From contig MVGU01001448.1 of NCBI GenBank assembly GCA_002005505.1, positions 1 to 64,000 of the forward strand: a stretch of 64,000 bases of DNA. Reading direction: 5' to 3'. Below are positions 52,418 to 62,300 of this stretch, in pieces. The DNA is from Botryococcus braunii (Eukaryota; Chlorophyta; Trebouxiophyceae). The notes beneath the pieces are model-generated. The model did not search any database. It was not told the DNA's origin and worked only from the letters and a program-made list of their open reading frames with translations. How positions within the stretch are numbered: position 1 is the stretch's first letter; each line of letters starts with the position of its first letter. Both the position numbers and the translations under genes were made by a program.

Positions 52418-53296
52418 TCAAGCATTTCTGCTTGCGGCGTCACCTGCAGTGATGGCACGACGGCAGCGTCAGTTCGTAGCCTGTGGGAAAAACCGTCCAC
52501 GCTACAACGTTTCCAGGAACAGCACACAGCACTCTCCAACAGTAGAGGTTGGTCAAGGATACCAACATGCTTCGGACAAGTCTTACAAATGATGTTAACT
52601 GCTCTCACTCTTGCTAAAGACCACGTAACACTACGCCTTGCCTGATAGCAGAGTTCAGCACCAAAGAGGCCTTGCGATGTCTACTTTACGTCACTAGAAT
52701 ACAATAATAGTTCATCAGTAACTCAGCAAGGTCTCTTTGTGATGTTTGTACAGTGAAACTATCTTACCGCCACAACGGTGGACGTCAACATAAGTCTCAA
52801 TGAGGTCAAACATTCAGTGCGCTCTCGTCATGCACTCTCATCAATGCACACAGCAGTAATATCTAACTGGTCTGAATGTTTGAGCACAATCATATCTGGA
52901 ACGACTTTGAGAATCCTAAACACACCTGCAGTGATGGCACGACGGCAGCGTCAGTTCGTAGCCTGTGGGAAAAACCGTCCACGCTACAACGTTTCCAGGA
53001 ACAGCACACAGCACTCTCCAACAGTAGAGGTTGGTCAAGGATACCAACATGCTTCGGACAAGTACCGAGCCGTTCCTGGGCTGCCTAGGGATGGCTCGGA
53101 CTGCAGGGATCCTAAAGTACTACCATACGTAATGTCTATTGAGAACGCATATCGTACAAGTCACGTGTTATGTCATTGAGGTACGAGTATGATCTATACC
53201 GTTCATAAAGGGCTATAAAGGCTATAGTTTACACTGCTGTTGATGGCATGTGACAGGGGATGTCACTAAGTACAGTATTGACCAATTCATTCAACA
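52418..53296 (-). repeat. H 3' LTR, 879 bp
   Basis: On the minus strand it begins TGTTGAATGAATTGG and ends AAATGCTTGA. A 138-bp block occurs twice: upstream copy 52926-53063, downstream copy 52444-52581. The 344 bp between them begin GTGTGTTTAGG and end TTTGTAAG. After the downstream copy the sequence is GTGACGCCG. A purine tract (minus-strand CAAGGGGAAG, 53297-53306) directly precedes it. Confidence 0.95.
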
Positions 53297-53321
53297 CTTC
53301 CCCTTGACAGCACCCTGTCAC

Positions 53322-56300
53322 CTATGTCATCTTCACAAGTCCAAACCCTCGCCTGTGCATCTGGAAGGCAGGGCGAGCGAGAGGCTTTGTCAGCATGTCT
53401 GCTTTGTTCCTTGCAGACTCCACATAGCAGAGTGTAACCTGCCCCTTTGCAATAGCTTCACGTGCAAAGTGGAAGCACACTGCAATGTGCTTAGTATACT
53501 TGCTATACAGTGGGTTTTTCAGGTTAGCAATGCACCCCTGATTGTCACAGTATAGCTTCACTGACCAAGGAGGAGTTCCGATTTCCTCCATGAACCCACG
53601 CAGCCAGTTAAGCTCCTTAATAGCCAGACTGGTTGCCATGAATTCTGCCTCCACAGTGGAGGTAGCAACTGAGTGTTGCTTCTTACTACCCCAGACCACA
53701 GCACTGCCAAACACTGATAGCACATATCCCGAGGTAGAATGCCTGCTGTCAATATCGCCAGCATAATCTGCATCAACATGACCTTCTAACACAGGCCCTT
53801 TCCCTCCCAGCACTAAGACACACTCTCGAGTAGACTGAAGATACCTCAATACCCTCAAGCCCTCATTCATGTGGGCAGTGGTGGGAGCGTTCCGGTAACG
53901 GGACAGAACACCCACAGCCTGAGCTATATCAGGTCGAGTTGTATTAGCAATATACAATAGAGACCCAACAAGCTCACAATATCTATGCCCGGGAGGCAGT
54001 GGAGTCCCAGACCCAAAGCTGGTCTCACCCACTGTAACCTGCGGCATCCCAGACATCACAAAGTCTTTACTCATGGGAGTATCGACTGTACGTGACTCAG
54101 CACTCACCCCAAACTTCTCACACAGTGCATCAATCTTAGGCACGCAGCTCAGTGATAAGCACCGATTCTCTCTATCTCTCAGGATCTGGCAGCCCAAGAA
54201 GTCCTTGACTTCACCAAGGTCATGAATCTTGAAGCTTGCCAACAGCTCCTTTTTCACCCATTCTATCTCTTCCGCACCCATTGCCACAATCAAAAGATCA
54301 TCAACATACACAAGCATGTATGACAGCTCCCCATCCTCGTGTCTCTTTATGTAAACTCCCGCATCGCTCTTACACACTTCATATCCCATACTCAGCAGCT
54401 TCTCATTCAGGGTCTTGTGCCAAGCCCTGGGAGCCTGCTTCAGGCCATAAAGGGCCTTACGCAGTCTGCACACAATGTTGGGGTTGCCATTATCAAACCC
54501 AGGAGGCTGTGTCACATACACCTCCTCCTCTAATTCACCATTCAAAAAGGCGGTCTTTATATCCACCTGGTGAATTTCCATGTTCTTTGCTGCAGCAGTT
54601 GCTAGCAAAGTCCTCCTGGACCCATAGCTACTGGTGGGTGCAAAGACCTCATCTACATCAACTCCAGGAATCTGTCTACAGCCCTGGGCTACAAGCCGAG
54701 CCTTAAATCTCAACACGTTCCCATGTGCATCAGTCTTCACAGAGAAGATCCAATGCACAGGGATCACCTTGTGTCCCCTGGGTCTCTCAACGTACTCCAT
54801 CACCTCGTGCGCATCAAGAGAATCTTGCTCCTCTTGCATTGCCTGGCGCCAGAATTCCCACTGAGGGGATCTTTGCGCCTCCCTGAGGTTTCCAGGGATT
54901 GGCACCTTGGACCACCTCACCCCAGGTATCTTACCCTTTACAGGATTCAGATTGTGATCATGCACAACATGGCTATCCTCTCTAGGCTCACACGCACGTG
55001 CTTCCACTACTCTTTCGCTCGAGGTTACTGCGTTACACACCTCTCTGACTCTCTCCCACTCTGGAGGTGTCTGCAGCTTTCTCTCCTTGGAGGATTCACA
55101 TGCTGCTCCACTCAATCTGGGTCTTACATCACTCATCATGTCCCAAATGCACTCATCACTCAAAGGCGCAGCATAATCTGGCACTGTGCGACACCCTGCA
55201 GTGGTGTCTCTCTCATCCACGCTTGTACTCTCACAACACACCTGTGACTCCCCAGTGTGTCCCTCACAAGCACGCAGAGCCTGGCCATCTGAAGACTCCC
55301 TTTGTCCATCAAGTGTCTGATTGGAAATCTCCAAACTGACCTCTCTTGCCTCACTCTCAGCGCTTACATGATCAGACATGCCCTCCAGCCTGGCCAAGTC
55401 CTGTCCATTAGGCTGAGCTTCCGTTGCTTCCCCTGGGCAAATGGCCTCTGACATTCTCCTATTCTCTCCATCACTCACATCTCCATCATGTTCCACAGTG
55501 ACCTCAGCTGCAGTCTCACGTGCTGCTACTCTCTGATCATACCGTTGCTGCCGGGTCAGCCCGTCTTGCCCTCGGACACCCATGGCCCCAACTTCCATTC
55601 GAACACATTCTTGCACATTATTCAAACGTTGCATGTGTGACTTGGTCTCCTCGCCTCCTCGCGCCAGGTTCTCCATGTGTCCGAGTACGGACCAGCTGTG
55701 GCCGGACTGCGTATGGCTCAGCTCCGAGGAAGTGGGCTCCCCGTCCACGTTGACACTTGTAGTCTCAGAATTCTCACAGGGGTTGATTGCACATGGGGTA
55801 GTTGCACAGGGGGTGGTTGCACAGGGGGAGTCAGGTCCGGACTGCTGCACGTTGACCTCTCGGTTGCAGAGAGGCTCAGGATCATCTGAGTCCCAAAAAG
55901 ACAACTGACCCAAGGACTGCTGGCCCTCCTGTTGTACAAAAGGCAAGGCAAAGGGCTGCTGGACTGCATTTGGACTCACAGGAGACATGGTGCTAAGCCC
56001 CACTCTGTCTGCGCCCCTTAAGTGCTCCAGAAAGGTAACATCTCTGCTTTCTTTCCAAATCCCGTTTCCCATATAAATTCTATATGCCTTTGACACACTG
56101 GAATACCCTGTGAAGAGACCATGGGAGGTCTTAGACTCAAACACTCCCCTTTGGTGATCAGGTATGTGCACATGTGCTAGACAGCCAAAAGTCCTGAGCA
56201 GGGATACATCGGGCTTTACCCCATGGAAGGCTTCATAAGGCGTCTTGTCACGTCCAGTCACAGGTCCCATATTGTACAGGATGCAGGCTGTCTCCACTGC

Positions 56301-58466
56301 TTCCTTCCAGAGTGACTGTTTGGCAGCTGCATGCAACATGAGTGTTCTGGCCTTCTCCTTGATTGTTCGGTTCATCCGTTCAGCAACGCCATTTTGCTGA
56401 GGCGTGTATGCTGCAGAGGTCTCAAATTTAATTCCCTCCTGCGTACAGAAACCCTTCAATGTACTGTTGAGGAATTCTGTCCCCCTGTCAGTACGAATGC
56501 ACTTAACAGAGCGGTTCAACTGCCTCTGCCAAAAAATCAGGAGGTCTCTGACTGCACTGCTGATTGCATCCTTGGTTTTTACTGCCAGGGCTATGACGTA
56601 GTGCGTAGCCTCATCCACAATCGTGACAAAGAAGCGCTCCCCAGTAATAGCTGTAGGGGAGATGGGGCCAACTGTGTCCAAATGAATTCTCTCAAGGGGC
56701 TCAGTGGCTGCTCTGGAACTGGTTCCAAAAGGGGGACGACTGTGCTTTCCTTGAATGCACGCTTCACATGAAGAGTGACAGTTTGCGCAAGGGGAGAGAG
56801 ATACAGGGATGCCCAGGACCAAATCTTCAGACTGCAGTCGCCTCATATTAACCTCCCCTGGGTGCCCCAGTCTACTGTGCCACAGTGCTCTCAATCTGCA
56901 ATCATGAGCGACTGGTGCTCTGGCTGTGTTAACAAACACAGAGACAGGGTTTCTGACTGGACTGACCTTCTGCAAGAAATACAGGCCATTTCTCTGTGCA
57001 ACTGAACAAGACCAGTTTTGAGCGCCACGCATACCAGTGTAACTTCCCACACTGTCTGTCACAAAACTAGCCCCATCACGTATAGCAGCTGTCACTGAAA
57101 TCAGATTAGCTGTAGCTGAAGGAACACAATGCACATTGTGAAGCCACAGGGGTTGCTGTTCTGCACTGCTCAAGCATAGGGAACCAGTTGCAATTATCTG
57201 TCCCGTGGCATCTGACGTAGCCATATGCAAAGGAATGGGATTTCTGTGCAGGGTGGGGGAATGTAGCAGGGACAGATCATTGACTAGGTGGATGGTGGCT
57301 CCACTGTCCACCAGAAAACTTCTCGCTTCTGGCATGACGCGTGTTGGTGTTAAGACATTCAGAGAAATCATGGCAGACATACCAGAGGGTGGTGGATATC
57401 CCCCGGGGAAAAAGTTGTTGCCGTTCCCGCTGCCCTCCGGAGGTCGAGCCACTGCAGCCGACGCTTGATTTTGGAATTGCGGAAGCAGATTGGCCATTGC
57501 AGCCATGACTTGCTGCAGGTTCTGTTGCATCTTCTCGTCCGCCTCCTTCTTGAGGCAGTTCCTCTCAAAATGGCCTAGCTTGTTGCAGTAGCGGCAGCGC
57601 CTGTTGTCACGCCGGTCCCGTCCCTCCACCTTGGTCGATGAAGCTTGGCCCCCCTGGCCTCCAGCTTGGGTCTCCTGTGGGCTTGCAGTCCCTGGTGTGG
57701 TGGAGTAGGCTGGTGTGATGGCTGCCCTGGCCACAGGGGTGACTCTGGGGACCTGGTCGTTGAAGCCCAGTCCCTTGGCTGTGGTGGAGATGATCTCCCA
57801 CAGTCCCTCCAGATCCTTCCCAGCAGATGAGGAGAACATCCCAGTCTCCTTCGCTTCCTCTGGCAGGCCCTTGATGATTGCCAGCTTGGCTTCTCTCTCC
57901 ATGATGGAGTGCCCATTTCGCTTGAGTGCATGGAAGAGTGCCACCTTCCTGTTGTAGTAGTCCTCCAACGTTTCTGTCTCTCCCATGCTGGTGTGTAGGA
58001 GCTCCAGCCAGCGTGCTGTTACCTCCTGGTCTGCCCCTCCAGTAAAACGCTCTCGAACCCACTGGTAGGCATTGGCTGCCACTTGCATTGCAGCCAGCTT
58101 GGCACCCCACGCCTTGGGGACGCTCTCAATCAGCATTAGGAGCGCTGCTGCATTCTCCTCTGTGTCTGGCATTGGAGCTTCAATGGCTGCCTTGCACCTT
58201 TTGAGGCCACAGGCTGCCACATATGCCAGATCCCAGAGTGGAAATTCCACTCCCTCTCTGTCCAGAGTCACTGGACATTTGACATTCGTGGTGACGACGC
58301 CACCGGTTTTCGTCATTGCGATGCACATCTCTCCACTCTGCGCAGTGGAGTTTGCTGGCTGGCTGGGTGATGCACTGATGGAGGAGCCAGACCCAGCTGA
58401 TCCAGACTCCGTTGCAGTGCGCTTACTTCTCGTTTTCATGATCACTTGTCTGCTTCTAGTTTTCAT
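53322..58466 (-). CDS. H gag-pol polyprotein, intact, about 1714 codons
   Basis: The first ATG is at 58466 (MKTRSRQVIMKTRSKRTA); the MKTRS motif is duplicated, and a second ATG lies 30 bp on. CCHC knuckle CRYCNKLGHFERNC is near residue 295 and protease FLVDSGATIHLVND near 389. GAG-pre-integrase is LWHSRLGHPGEV; integrase D in HLDTVGPISP (about 595), D in RTDRGTEFL (about 661) and E in TPQQNGVAERMNRT (about 692). A linker of about 300 residues follows, rich in S, E and T. RT has KARLVAQGCRQI, VDIKTAFLNGELEEEVY and catalytic YVDD near 1389. RNase H has GHVDADYAGDIDS, VATSTVEAEFMATS and ADMLTKPLARPA. Every catalytic residue is present and there is no frame break. Confidence 0.95.
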   Translation of the reverse strand: MKTRSRQVIMKTRSKRTATESGSAGSGSSISASPSQPANSTAQSGEMCIAMTKTGGVVTTNVKCPVTLDREGVEFPLWDLAYVAACGLKRCKAAIEAPMPDTEENAAALLMLIESVPKAWGAKLAAMQVAANAYQWVRERFTGGADQEVTARWLELLHTSMGETETLEDYYNRKVALFHALKRNGHSIMEREAKLAIIKGLPEEAKETGMFSSSAGKDLEGLWEIISTTAKGLGFNDQVPRVTPVARAAITPAYSTTPGTASPQETQAGGQGGQASSTKVEGRDRRDNRRCRYCNKLGHFERNCLKKEADEKMQQNLQQVMAAMANLLPQFQNQASAAVARPPEGSGNGNNFFPGGYPPPSGMSAMISLNVLTPTRVMPEARSFLVDSGATIHLVNDLSLLHSPTLHRNPIPLHMATSDATGQIIATGSLCLSSAEQQPLWLHNVHCVPSATANLISVTAAIRDGASFVTDSVGSYTGMRGAQNWSCSVAQRNGLYFLQKVSPVRNPVSVFVNTARAPVAHDCRLRALWHSRLGHPGEVNMRRLQSEDLVLGIPVSLSPCANCHSSCEACIQGKHSRPPFGTSSRAATEPLERIHLDTVGPISPTAITGERFFVTIVDEATHYVIALAVKTKDAISSAVRDLLIFWQRQLNRSVKCIRTDRGTEFLNSTLKGFCTQEGIKFETSAAYTPQQNGVAERMNRTIKEKARTLMLHAAAKQSLWKEAVETACILYNMGPVTGRDKTPYEAFHGVKPDVSLLRTFGCLAHVHIPDHQRGVFESKTSHGLFTGYSSVSKAYRIYMGNGIWKESRDVTFLEHLRGADRVGLSTMSPVSPNAVQQPFALPFVQQEGQQSLGQLSFWDSDDPEPLCNREVNVQQSGPDSPCATTPCATTPCAINPCENSETTSVNVDGEPTSSELSHTQSGHSWSVLGHMENLARGGEETKSHMQRLNNVQECVRMEVGAMGVRGQDGLTRQQRYDQRVAARETAAEVTVEHDGDVSDGENRRMSEAICPGEATEAQPNGQDLARLEGMSDHVSAESEAREVSLEISNQTLDGQRESSDGQALRACEGHTGESQVCCESTSVDERDTTAGCRTVPDYAAPLSDECIWDMMSDVRPRLSGAACESSKERKLQTPPEWERVREVCNAVTSSERVVEARACEPREDSHVVHDHNLNPVKGKIPGVRWSKVPIPGNLREAQRSPQWEFWRQAMQEEQDSLDAHEVMEYVERPRGHKVIPVHWIFSVKTDAHGNVLRFKARLVAQGCRQIPGVDVDEVFAPTSSYGSRRTLLATAAAKNMEIHQVDIKTAFLNGELEEEVYVTQPPGFDNGNPNIVCRLRKALYGLKQAPRAWHKTLNEKLLSMGYEVCKSDAGVYIKRHEDGELSYMLVYVDDLLIVAMGAEEIEWVKKELLASFKIHDLGEVKDFLGCQILRDRENRCLSLSCVPKIDALCEKFGVSAESRTVDTPMSKDFVMSGMPQVTVGETSFGSGTPLPPGHRYCELVGSLLYIANTTRPDIAQAVGVLSRYRNAPTTAHMNEGLRVLRYLQSTRECVLVLGGKGPVLEGHVDADYAGDIDSRHSTSGYVLSVFGSAVVWGSKKQHSVATSTVEAEFMATSLAIKELNWLRGFMEEIGTPPWSVKLYCDNQGCIANLKNPLYSKYTKHIAVCFHFAREAIAKGQVTLCYVESARNKADMLTKPLARPAFQMHRRGFGLVKMT

Positions 58467-58758
58467 GATCAAGCCAGTTCTTCACTCCAAGCCTTAAATG
58501 ACTTCCCCTGGAAGCACTTCTTCCTAGCTCTGACACTGAGTTGATCAGTCCCAGAAGTACTTCTGCTTTCCCAGCCCAGTTGCTACTGTACAACAATTCC
58601 TTCCAGCACTACAGAAGGAATAATTTTACGTGACTAGCTCGATATGTTTGAACGGCCAGACCTCACTCGTCAGTGAAGCTCGCAGTCTCGAAGCGGGGTC
58701 CGAAACCCCTTTTCTCCCTGGAAATCTGTCGTGCGTCACTGCAAGCTCAGCTTGGAAA
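58467..58758 (-). other. H untranslated leader
   Basis: About 290 bp between primer site and gag ATG, without an open frame. H therefore has no ORF0, unlike B and C. Confidence 0.8.
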
Positions 58759-58774
58759 GCGTGGGCCCATAACC
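58759..58774 (-). promoter_or_regulatory. H primer-binding site, initiator tRNA-Met anticodon arm
   Basis: Minus-strand GGTTATGGGCCCACGC directly after the LTR end GCTTGA. The first 14 bases match the anticodon arm of initiator tRNA-Met, as in A and B. Confidence 0.87.
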
Positions 58775-59653
58775 TCAAGCATTTCTGCTTGCGGCGTCAC
58801 CTGCAGTGATGGCACGACGGCAGCGTCAGTTCGTAGCCTGTGGGAAAAACCGTCCACGCTACAACGTTTCCAGGAACAGCACACAGCACTCTCCAACAGT
58901 AGAGGTTGGTCAAGGATACCAACATGCTTCGGACAAGTCTTACAAATGATGTTAACTGCTCTCACTCTTGCTAAAGACCACGTAACACTACGCCTTGCCT
59001 GATAGCAGAGTTCAGCACCAAAGAGGCCTTGCGATGTCTACTTTACGTCACTAGAATACAATAATAGTTCATCAGTAACTCAGCAAGGTCTCTTTGTGAT
59101 GTTTGTACAGTGAAACTATCTTACCGCCACAACGGTGGACGTCAACATAAGTCTCAATGAGGTCAAACATTCAGTGCGCTCTCGTCATGCACTCTCATCA
59201 ATGCACACAGCAGTAATATCTAACTGGTCTGAATGTTTGAGCACAATCATATCTGGAACGACTTTGAGAATCCTAAACACACCTGCAGTGATGGCACGAC
59301 GGCAGCGTCAGTTCGTAGCCTGTGGGAAAAACCGTCCACGCTACAACGTTTCCAGGAACAGCACACAGCACTCTCCAACAGTAGAGGTTGGTCAAGGATA
59401 CCAACATGCTTCGGACAAGTACCGAGCCGTTCCTGGGCTGCCTAGGGATGGCTCGGACTGCAGGGATCCTAAAGTACTACCATACGTAATGTCTATTGAG
59501 AACGCATATCGTACAAGTCACGTGTTATGTCATTGAGGTACGAGTATGATCTATACCGTTCATAAAGGGCTATAAAGGCTATAGTTTACACTGCTGTTGA
59601 TGGCATGTGACAGGGGATGTCACTAAGTACAGTATTGACCAATTCATTCAACA
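58775..59653 (-). repeat. H 5' LTR, 879 bp
   Basis: Same length and, as far as I can read, the same sequence as 52418-53296 (offset 6357). The 138-bp blocks are at 59283-59420 and 58801-58938. Followed by AAGTC. Confidence 0.95.
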
Positions 59654-59658
59654 AAGTC

Positions 59659-59809
59659 CCTCCCAAGTGCTAGGTCCCGGGGCCTCACAAACCCGGGTGG
59701 CGATCCGACCAATCGATTCGAACCTACATTTATAACCCCGCAGCCCGACTGAATCTCGCGAACTAACCGAAAAATTTTGTAGGGGTACCCTTGGGCACGG
59801 AACCCGGTA
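59659..59809 (+). repeat. D 3' LTR, last piece
   Basis: Homologous to about 15298-15447 (GTGCTAGGTCCCGGGG ... GGGCACGGAACCC). Similarity fades after the last motif, so the LTR end is approximate. Confidence 0.82.
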
Positions 59810-59842
59810 AGGGTTGCCACATCGTGGTGAGCACGGGTAAAG

Positions 59843-60060
59843 TGTTACATGATTGATTCGCAAGCCCACTCTTAAACCCAGGGTGGGTTGAATTATAGTG
59901 TACTGCCTCAGACGCGTAGTCGGGCAACCGAGCGAACTACCTGAGCGAGGTTGTACTGAGAACCCAGATCACATGGCAAGTCAAAGAGCAATGCCAAGGA
60001 CCATACTAGAGCATTATACCCTAGGAAATGCGACAAGAGCATAATACCCTAGGTAATGCT
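59843..60060 (+). repeat. LTR-like fragment J2
   Basis: Starts TGTTACATGATTGATTCG and shares the J1 core (59924-59959). Ends in two tandem copies of an AGAGCAT(T/A)ATACCCTAGG motif. Same orientation as J1. Confidence 0.6.
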
Positions 60061-60840
60061 TCAGCTTTGTATTTATGCGAGGTAGTTTGCGCGCCCTACT
60101 AAGCGCGTCCCGCCTCTTTTATCTGTCTCTTGATGTTGCCAAGGTCCGGCTCTTTCTCAGGTTTCGTCTTGGTGTTCATGGCCTTCCCATTGACATGGGT
60201 CACCGACAACGGCTTCCGCGTCTTCCTACCCTAGGGCCCCACATGTTGAGCCAGCATGTACATGCTGGCTCAACTTAAAAGGTTGAAAAGTAGGTAGAAA
60301 AAGGGGGCTATTAATTGTGGTGCAATGTGTAGATGCATGCTTTTCCTCTCATGTTTCAGGGGTTTTTGGGAGCTGCCTGGCTGGGTTGGTTTTGGAGATG
60401 AAGCGGTTTCGACAACTCCAGGGCCAAGCACGAGGCAGTGGTTTCAGTTTTGAGTCCAACCAGGGTTATTTGAAGAATCAGAAGGGTGAGGAGAGGGAAT
60501 TTTGAGATTTCATTATAATGAGCTGGCAGTCCAGCGGGGGACTTTATGCAGTTACCATCCGTCCGGAGAGTATACGCATTTGGTTATCAAGTGTATGTTT
60601 GTTTTTGAAGGCGGGCTGGCCAATTTTGGGGGCGGAAGTTGATAGACTCTGCTCATAGGGCTTCTTCTCGTCGGCTTGGTTTTTGGCTGCAAGGCTGTTC
60701 TCAGGAAACTATCCACAACATCAGGTGTCCAGTGCACGCAATATGCACTGCATAGATTGCAATGCGTGTGGGCGTGTGCTCTTCTGTGACTGTGCGTGCA
60801 TCAGGTGTGCGTGTGTCCTGACATGCGTGCGCACGCGTGG
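60061..60840. other. Unassigned sequence
   Basis: No gene recognised on either strand. It contains the palindrome at 60245. Confidence 0.5.
60245..60274. repeat. Perfect 30-bp palindrome
   Basis: GTTGAGCCAGCATGT followed without spacer by its exact reverse complement. Confidence 0.92.
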
Positions 60841-60844
60841 GTGT

Positions 60845-60879
<35 letters not shown>

Positions 60880-60950
60880 TGGGTGTGGGTGTGTGTGGGT
60901 GTGTGTGTGTGCGTGTGTGTGTGCGCGTGTGTGTGTGTGGGTGTGTGTGT

Positions 60951-61036
<86 letters not shown>
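60838..61036 (+). repeat. (GT)n microsatellite
   Basis: About 200 bp of GT repeats with scattered GG interruptions in the left half and an uninterrupted right half from about 60956. A G-run follows at 61039-61048. Frames in it encode only Val-Cys or Thr-His repeats. Confidence 0.95.
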
Positions 61037-61037
<1 letters not shown>

Positions 61038-61048
61038 GGGGGGGGGGG

Positions 61049-61594
61049 CTGGCCATGGGGGGTTTGCGTGATTTGTTTTGGGCAAAAAACCAAGAACAAA
61101 GAGGTGAAGAGAATAGTGGTCAAATCCCTATCTCTATGACAACCTCTACTGTGTCAGAGTCTGTTACAGCGGGGACTTTTCAAAAGTACTGCAGGGTACC
61201 CTTAAGGAAGCTTCTCGGGGTACCGGAACTTTTTAGTTACCTCCACATGCCCATCTTTGCCAGTAGTGACAACGAAAGTAGGCACCCCTAGCAACAAAGA
61301 AATTTCTCCACACAGAGCACAGAGCATCCAAGCCACCCAAGGGGAAACATTTGGAGTCTTCTTTGTCCCTAATCGGGCGAGTGGGCCTGCACACGTGAAG
61401 GTGTTTGGGAGCCCGGCAGTCAATACTTATGCTTTTAAGGCAGAGCACATTAATCGCCTTGTAACTCGTGGTTGCAAAGGCGATTCGCTGCTGCATTAAC
61501 CAGAGGTAGATGTCATCAATAACACTGTCTCTACATTTTTTGTGGGGATCAAGAGCGCAGCATGCACCGCATAAAAAAGGATATAAAAGAATCC
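61049..61594. other. Unassigned sequence
   Basis: Short open frames on both strands but no recognised domain or splice structure. Confidence 0.4.
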
Positions 61595-61745
61595 TGTGCT
61601 CAAAATCCGGACTGTTGGTATAGTTATGCTCAAAACTTTCGCACTCTAGTCCGGACTGTCGGTGTACGTCTGCTCAGAAATTTTGAACTCAAAATCGGGA
61701 CTGTCCGTATACGTCGGACTAAAATTTCTGTGCTCAATTCCTGAC
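61595..61745. repeat. Imperfect tandem repeat, about 50-bp unit
   Basis: Three diverged units carry TCCGGACTGT(T/C)GGT(A/G)TA or a close variant, followed by a TGCTCA(A/G)AA segment (near 61605, 61652 and 61694). Confidence 0.7.
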
Positions 61746-61973
61746 ACGTCCAATTCGTATGAAAATGCATGAGTACATGCATGCTAGCTCAGTCTGCCAC
61801 TGGCGAGCTCGAAAGGACAGCCATATGCATGTTCATGGAGGGCATGCGCATATCAAGTGGATTTGTCATCCGACATGGCTGTTCCTACTGCGCAAAAGCA
61901 GAAGCACCCACACCCAGCAACAGAGTGGGCCGTGAGGGTCCTGGGACTCTGGAAGAGCCCAAAAAAATACCTT

Positions 61974-62085
61974 GCCTGACGTCACATAGGACGCAGGACT
62001 ACAGTAAATATATGCCTGACGTCACACAGGACGCATTACTACAGTAAATATATGCCTGATGTCAACCCAGGATGCAGGACTATAC
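61974..62085. repeat. Three 40-bp tandem repeats with TGACGTCA
   Basis: Units start at 61974, 62014 and 62054. Each has GCCTGACGTCAC or a variant, AGGACGCA and ACTACAGTAAATATAT. The first two contain the palindrome TGACGTCA, the classic CRE/bZIP site; in the third it is broken (TGATGTCA). Confidence 0.85.
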
Positions 62086-62300
62086 GACAAGCAGCAACCA
62101 TTTCGGCATTTCACCACCGGTCTGTACAGCCATGAAATGAGTGTTCCAAACTGCACCCTTACTGAGGCATATGCCTAGAATGTCGTGCCTATGTGACAAT
62201 TGTGTACTCACGTTCGGGACTTGCGGAAAAGAATAAATACAATCACATTGCAATGGGATTAATTAAGTGCTCTTGGGCTTCAACCCCAGCCCAATCTGAC

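Larger units (their letters stand above)
52418..59653 (-). mobile_element. Ty1/copia element H, intact, TSD AAGTC
   Basis: Two 879-bp LTRs that read as identical by eye, flanked by AAGTC (52413-52417 and 59654-59658). A single uninterrupted polyprotein, primer site and purine tract are present. This is the most recent insertion in the window and likely competent for its own transposition. Total 7236 bp. Confidence 0.96.
14119..59809 (+). mobile_element. Ty3/gypsy element D, outermost host of the nest
   Basis: LTR copies begin TGTCGTGAACTG at 14119 and 45399. Between them lie a repeat-rich leader, gag (17667), protease, Dam-like domain, RT, RNase H and PHD finger. No integrase was found. The internal region is split by copia A and its nested passengers; the 3' LTR is split by G and H. 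Removing these leaves about 10.5 kb of D. The two LTR copies differ by scattered substitutions and indels, far more than those of A, B, C or H, so D is the oldest layer. A duplicated TCGT (14115-14118, 59822-59825) is a weak candidate target duplication and would put the 3' end at 59821. Confidence 0.82.

Noticed and set aside
58467..58472. Start of the H polyprotein at 58472
   Set aside because: That codon is TTG on the minus strand; the first ATG is at 58466. Likewise ATG rather than TTG or GTG was chosen for E (11410) and B gag (30145).
60683..61291. Open frames through the (GT)n tract
   Set aside because: Val-Cys or Thr-His repeats only; no conserved flanking peptide.
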